Assembly: GCA_024803745.1 (NCBI GenBank)
Contig: JANJXV010000004.1
Location: 47,291,358-47,355,357 of the forward strand
Reading direction: 5' to 3'
From: Megascapheus bottae
Taxonomy: Eukaryota; Chordata; Mammalia; Rodentia; Geomyidae
DNA length: 64,000 nt
The notes below the pieces were generated by a model, which saw only the letters and a program-made list of their open reading frames with translations, did not search any database and was not told the DNA's origin. The translations under genes and the position numbers were made by a program. This document shows positions 58,861-64,000 of this stretch, one piece after another. Every line of letters starts with the position of its first letter. Within the stretch, counting starts at the first letter, position 1.

Positions 58861-60467
58861 AAATAAAAAAGAAGTATAATGAATGACTGAAGCAGAAATA
58901 TAAATGACAAGCTAGACTGGGATAAGTTTAAGGTATGTTTGCATTAAACTTTAAAATTCACCTTTGCAGTTACTAAAATCCAAATGTCTGAAATAGCATG
59001 ACTTACCAAAATACGCATGGTTTGGAGGAGAAACCACCTTACAGCAATAGTATAGGGTGGAATAAAGAGCATAGATAGTGAGATCTTAGTTCAAAAATTC
59101 TAAACATTTGATGTAGGAGAAGTCAAGGCATATGCCTTTAGGGATACGTAGGTTTACAAAACTCAATTTGAAAAGAAACAAGATGGCTAAAAACAACAAA
59201 ACCAAAATCAGTGAGTAGTAATTTACCATATTGAAGATATTGAACCTGTGGATAGGAGGAGGAAAATCATGAAAAATATCTAATACCTAAAATTACCATA
59301 GGATCAAAACAGAAATTTATTCATTATTAATCCTAGGAATAGCAATTGCAACACAATAAAAAATCAGGAAAACATTTTAATTCACAATAAGAAAGGCTTT
59401 TCCTCCAGTTTGACAAGGACTAAATACAGTTATTCCTCAACCTAAAAGATATTCAGTTGCAATGTACTCTATGCAATGGTGAAAAAAGGGCTTCTTATTT
59501 TCTTTTTTGCTTTTTAAAATTATCTTTAAATTGTTGGACAAAGGAGAGTCAATTCGACATGTCTGTTTGTGAGAACAATGCCTCTTATCAAGGCTACCCA
59601 GAAGCATTTCCAATACTAAATGACCCATTAGATTCGACTAATACTTTACATTTTTTTCTTCTTCTACAGAATTGAAGGTTTCAAGATTTTCTCATATGGA
59701 TGATTCTAATTTAATAGTGAAGGTGTTTGTTTATCTATTTGTAGACTTTGATCTTAAAATATACCCAAATGGATATGTGTGCCATCACTTATCACTGCTA
59801 CAGATATGCATACCAGTGTTTCCATGAGCTACCAGTTGTCCCATTGGGTACCATTCTGGCAAATGTTTTCCCCAGCACATGGTGCCACACATTGAGCTGA
59901 CTGTGAGACACTGCATGGGCCATCAACACAGCACATGTTCTCTGACAGCCACGTGCTCCGTGGTGTGATGGCAAACACAATAAAGCATGTCCACAAAACA
60001 GAGCATTAGAGATTGTTGTAGTGCTTATTTTGAGCTTTTTTGTGCTTTACATTAAAAAGAAGATCTGCTTTTAGTCAGACTAAATAATTCTATCTTAAAA
60101 TCAAATTTTCTCTATCTGGTCTTTCAAGCTTCTGTATCTATCTGTTCATTGAAGAAAATAAATACCTGAAATGCCTTGAGACACACTTTGAAATGGTAGT
60201 CATCTATGTAACTCAAGTTATCCTTCACACTATTCAGTCCTGTCAAAACATGGAACAAAATTATACATGCAAGTAAGACAGAAGACTGCAACCAATAAAC
60301 ATACTCTCTAATCTGTACGTTCTATTCCAATTACAGGTCCTATTAAACTCATTTGAAATGACTTATTTTTTTTTAAAAAAAGCCAACACTGTAAGCATGA
60401 ACATTTGTGATTGTTTAGGCTAATTAAACCTCATTTTCGTTTGTTGAAATGTTGAAGATTCTTCACA

Positions 60468-60469
<2 letters not shown>
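58861..60469. other. Mostly unique stretch
   Basis: A more GC-rich patch at 59770-59995 with 'cacaataaagcatg' near its end stands out but matches nothing I recognise; it may be the 3' end of a processed pseudogene or an LTR remnant. No gene called. Confidence 0.4.

Positions 60470-60511
<42 letters not shown>
60470..60511. repeat. (GT)n microsatellite
   Basis: Uninterrupted GT array at the tail side of the adjoining antisense SINE. Confidence 0.95.
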
Positions 60512-60514
<3 letters not shown>

Positions 60515-60517
60515 AGT

Positions 60518-60728
60518 AGGGCTTGAACTCAGGATCTGAGCATTGTCCTTTAGCTTTTTGCTCAATGGCATTCTACCATTTAAGCCGTACCTCTACCTCC
60601 AGCTTCTTGATAGTTAACTGGAAGCAAGAATCCCGCAGACTTCTTGTCCATGCTGGTTTCAAACCAGTATTTTCAGATCTCACTCTCCTGAGTAGCTAGG
60701 ATTATAGGAATGAACTACCAGCACTGGG
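60518..60728 (-). mobile_element. B1-Geo SINE, antisense
   Basis: Antisense Geo ('gggcttgaactcaggatctg'), linker 'tagttaactggaagcaag', and B1-like head ('gtagctaggattataggaat'). Confidence 0.78.
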
Positions 60729-60868
60729 AAAACATTCATTTCTAAAATATATTTCATTGTGTTAAAAAAAAATATATGGAAATCAATTACATTGTCATTG
60801 CTGCCTTCAAAATGCATGAGCCTTTGATTCTGAGTAATATAACATTTATTATAAGAAACTCTTGATTA

Positions 60869-61095
60869 CCCAGGTACAGTGGCTCATGCCTGTAATCGAG
60901 CTACTCAAGAACCTGAGATCTGAGGATCACAGTTCAAAGCCAGCCCAGGCACTGAAGTCTTTGAGACTCTTATCTCCAATTAATCACTAGAAAACTGGAA
61001 GTAGCACTAAGGTTCCAGGAGTAGGGCAGTAGCCTTGATCTGAAGAGCTCAGCAACAGTGCCCAGACCCAGAGTTCCAGCCCCACAACTGACCAA
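60869..61095 (+). mobile_element. B1-Geo SINE
   Basis: B1-like head 'gtggctcatgcctgtaatcg', linker 'tctccaattaatcact', and Geo ending 'ccagccccacaactgacc'. The duplication 'aagaaactcttgatta' (60853-60868) recurs at 61097 with an extra CT. Confidence 0.85.
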
Positions 61096-63600
61096 AAGAA
61101 ACTCTCTTGATTATAATTAATAGAATTATTACATATATGATTTTCAAAAAGTAAAAGGTATTCTTAATTTGAATAGTGTTTCAGTTCTGTTAGAACAAAT
61201 ATTTTAAATTCATTTCTATACTTATAAGTATTTTTTACAGTTTCTACTTCATAATTCTAACATATACATTACTAAAATTTACCCGGTCTAATATATACAC
61301 TATAAATGGATATAACTTAAAATTAGTTTTGTTCTAATCAGTCTCACTATGTGCTTTTTTAGCTTAATAAACATGAAAGCTAGACTGTAAGAAATAAAAC
61401 AAAAAAATGAATGATCTAAGAAAAAGTATAAACTAAGAAAAAGTATTACATAAAAATTTTAAAGCAAAAATACAATATTTAAGAATGCGTAAAGAAAAGA
61501 AGTTCCCTTAACTTTATAGAAGCTAACAGCTAGCAAGTCAACCTATTTGACCAAGCTGACTTTGTTAAGCAATTTCCTGACTAAACAGTAATCTGGCCTA
61601 TGCCTCAGAATCATCACAATAAAATCTGAGAGCTACTCTTGAAGGGAATCAAATAGGCTTTGGAAAAAAAATTTCATAACAAAGCAAGAAAAATTTACAA
61701 TAATTTCCTATAAGAAGACTATTTTAGCAATTTTATTACTGAAGCAATTCTAAATAACAGAGATTTACTTATAAGAGCATCTTTATAATGATGTTTTATA
61801 ACAGAAGTGCTATTATTATAGAAATGGAATTATAATAGGCATTATTATTGCTGAATCTCTCCTACAAGAGAAACACTAAACATGCCTCTTTATATTTAAA
61901 CTTTTCCAAATTACTTACTTCTCTGAACTAAAAGTGCTTTGGCCAAATATTTTCATACAATCACATCACAAGTAATCTCATATTTGTTGACTCAACATTG
62001 AAAGATGTGTTCAAAGTCAAACAAAGGCCCCTAAAATATCTGACACTGAACTGAATTAGGAACTAAAAAAGACTCAAGTTGTAATCTCCACTCTAATATT
62101 ACTAGCAGCAGAATGACCAAGAGTGTGTTGACATTTATGTCAGATTTGTTTCTCTCATTGCCTTTTCTGGAGGAAAAGAAAGGCAGGACAGAAGGAAGAG
62201 GGAGAGAAGTTGGGAGGAAAGATGGAAAGAGAAAAGGGGGAAAGGAAGAAAGAGGAAGGTGGAGAAAAAAATAACAGGTGTTAAAAAGGAAGCATGAATT
62301 GAGAAAAAAAGGAGAAAAAGAGATAGAAAGGAAATAATAAAGAAGGGAAGGGAAAGTGAGAAAAAAAGAAAAAATCAAATAAAAGGTTCTCAATAACTTC
62401 CAGTGAATATTGTCCCTTCACAAAAATTCTCATTTGGTCCCAAATTCAAATGAATTAAATTCCTTTTTAGCTTTTTAAACTGATAGATGTACTACTTCTT
62501 AATTATTACATTTCTGTTACTGGAATAAATTTATATTCTCAGAAATGGAATGAAGGAATTTTTTTAAAAAATGATCTACCACTTAAATGGTGAGCATTGA
62601 GCCCAGAATACCATAGGTAAGTTTTAATATTAACAAAAATACTTCTAGTAGTGAAGTTTTAATAATCCAAGAGAACCAGAAAATAACTCCTTCATTGTAA
62701 ATCTAGTATAATACTGTTCAAAGAACTAAAACATTTTCATGTTGAAATAAAGCAATAAAATACTGGAATAGGAATCGATAAAAAAGGACATAATATTCAA
62801 TAATAGTAAAAGTTGAAAACACTGCCTCAAAAGAAATCTTATATCCACATGATGCATATAACTATAAATTTCACTTCTCATTCAATAAAGTATATATTGC
62901 TTTGCTTTATACATTCAGAGTACCAAAAGCCCTTAGCTGTATATGGAAGATGAATAAATATGGAAACCTAAGTTTATAAAATTCCATTTTTATTAAGGAT
63001 ATCTTGTAATCCTTTGATGAGGAGTTTCCAGCCAAGCAGGAAGATTTTAAGTTCCAAAACTATTGACCTTTTTGACATTGAAATAAAATCCCATATGTAT
63101 ATAGGCTACTATAATTAGATTATACCAGCTGGTTAGTGTATTGTTTGAGAAATTAGAACATTAGAAACATCAATATACTCATATCCATTGTGGACATTTT
63201 TACATTTTTAGACTATCATGAATTTTTTCAGTGTATATTGTAACAAAATAGAACCTTTCTTATTACTGATTTTGAGCAGAAGAAAGTTTTGTTACAATAA
63301 ATATATAGGCACATAGATGGATATATATCCCATTTATATTTACATATGCATGAATCATGCATGTGCACATACATTCTAACATTGTTATTAATGAAAAACA
63401 TTTATTGGTAGGGAAGACCATACCATGGTTATTCACCATAAGTAATAAATTCATTAAAGGCTACCATTTTCTATTTTTTGACACATGCAAAAAGCTAGTG
63501 CTAGAATTTTAATACTGGAAAAAGAGCAAGAGAAATTACAAAAAGAGACAAGTGGGAAGATGAGGAGAAAGTAATGACTTCTGTGTTTATCTATTTATTC
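61096..63600. other. Unique AT-rich stretch
   Basis: Purine-rich patch at 62170-62380 (GGAAGAGGGAGAGAAG-like). No repeat family or gene recognised. The minus-strand 120-codon frame here is low-complexity. Confidence 0.5.
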
Positions 63601-63604
63601 ATTT

Positions 63605-63675
63605 GTAATTTTAGGACAGGGACTGAGCCCAGGGCCTTACACATACTCTGCAACTGTGCCACATTTAGCCTTTTG
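63605..63675 (-). mobile_element. ID-like monomer, antisense
   Basis: 'gggactgagcccagggcctt', 'acacatactctgcaactgtg' and 'ccacatttagcc' read as an antisense ID core without its Geo partner. Confidence 0.55.
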
Positions 63676-64000
63676 CATTTCCAGTCAATACCAAGAGATT
63701 CTAGGCAGAGATTGTTCAAGTCCCTCTCTGGCATCCCCACACATTTCCATTCTATTAAGGCCTGTTCACTCCATTTCAAAAAGCAGAGCTCTGACATTTC
63801 GAAGTGGTAGGGTATAAGCTTCAATAAGGAAATTAGTGTTGGGATTTTCTGGATAAAACTATGTCAAAGATTAAATAAAGATCTATCGGTATATCAGATC
63901 CTATTCTAGGTGTTTGATGTGATGCTTTTGTCAATCTTTACTACTTTCAGAGTAATTATTATTATTATTAATTATTATGAGAAAAATAATGTCCAAATAA
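63676..64000. other. Unique end of window; possible MIR trace
   Basis: A weak MIR-like order at 63885-63980 ('gatcctattctaggtgtttg', then a TTA-rich stretch). Nothing else. Confidence 0.35.

Noticed and set aside
1..64000. CRISPR arrays, operons or bacterial-type systems
   Set aside because: The regularly repeated sequences are SINEs, L1 ends and microsatellites; no spaced direct-repeat array or prokaryotic gene pattern exists.

Overview
This window is non-coding mammalian nuclear DNA from a rodent. It is AT-rich, full of SINEs, L1 fragments and microsatellites, and has no intact protein gene. The best taxonomic clue is a dimeric SINE seen about 14 times: an ID-like, tRNA-Ala-derived left monomer joined to a right monomer ending in variants of 'gagttcaagccccaggactggcaaa'. 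From memory this matches the IDL-Geo SINE, described only from Geomyoidea (pocket gophers, kangaroo rats, pocket mice). About 20 further copies carry the same Geo right monomer behind a 7SL/B1-like left monomer, and a few older B1+ID composites are present. A geomyoid rodent is therefore the most likely source; I cannot name the species.

Layout. 1-1370: SINEs and L1 tails, including a small L1 tail inserted in a SINE. 1371-4950: mostly repeat-free. 4951-5326: long GA tract. 5396-7000: SINEs. 7000-12500: mostly unique, with a possible exon at 10361-10519. 12565-12977: class II-like solo LTR with a 6-bp target duplication. 13080-13250: MIR. 13576-17900: SINE cluster and a GA array. 17900-23590: mostly unique. 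23590-30450: L1, B1, Geo and MIR fragments. 30720-33370: repeat-poor stretch with a candidate conserved non-coding block at 32215-33370. 33376-36434: MIR, L2-like and SINE fragments. 36587-44310: L1-rich, with two L1 copies carrying 5' inversions (twin priming), one containing a nested L1 tail and one lying inside a SINE. 46110-54700: further L1 3' ends and SINEs around unique sequence. 54700-64000: mostly unique, with a few SINEs and two near-perfect short palindromes.

No genes act together here. The activity recorded is retrotransposition: L1 supplied the machinery, and SINEs and truncated L1 tails were inserted with 12-19 bp target duplications. The most interesting pattern is three roughly 100-bp L1 3'-end insertions that begin at exactly the same L1 nucleotide, next to a G-rich tract with quadruplex potential. 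The window is either intergenic or deep intronic. A + strand intron is weakly suggested by the strand bias of the SINEs and young L1s and by the possible + strand exon. I found no convincing new multi-gene system.
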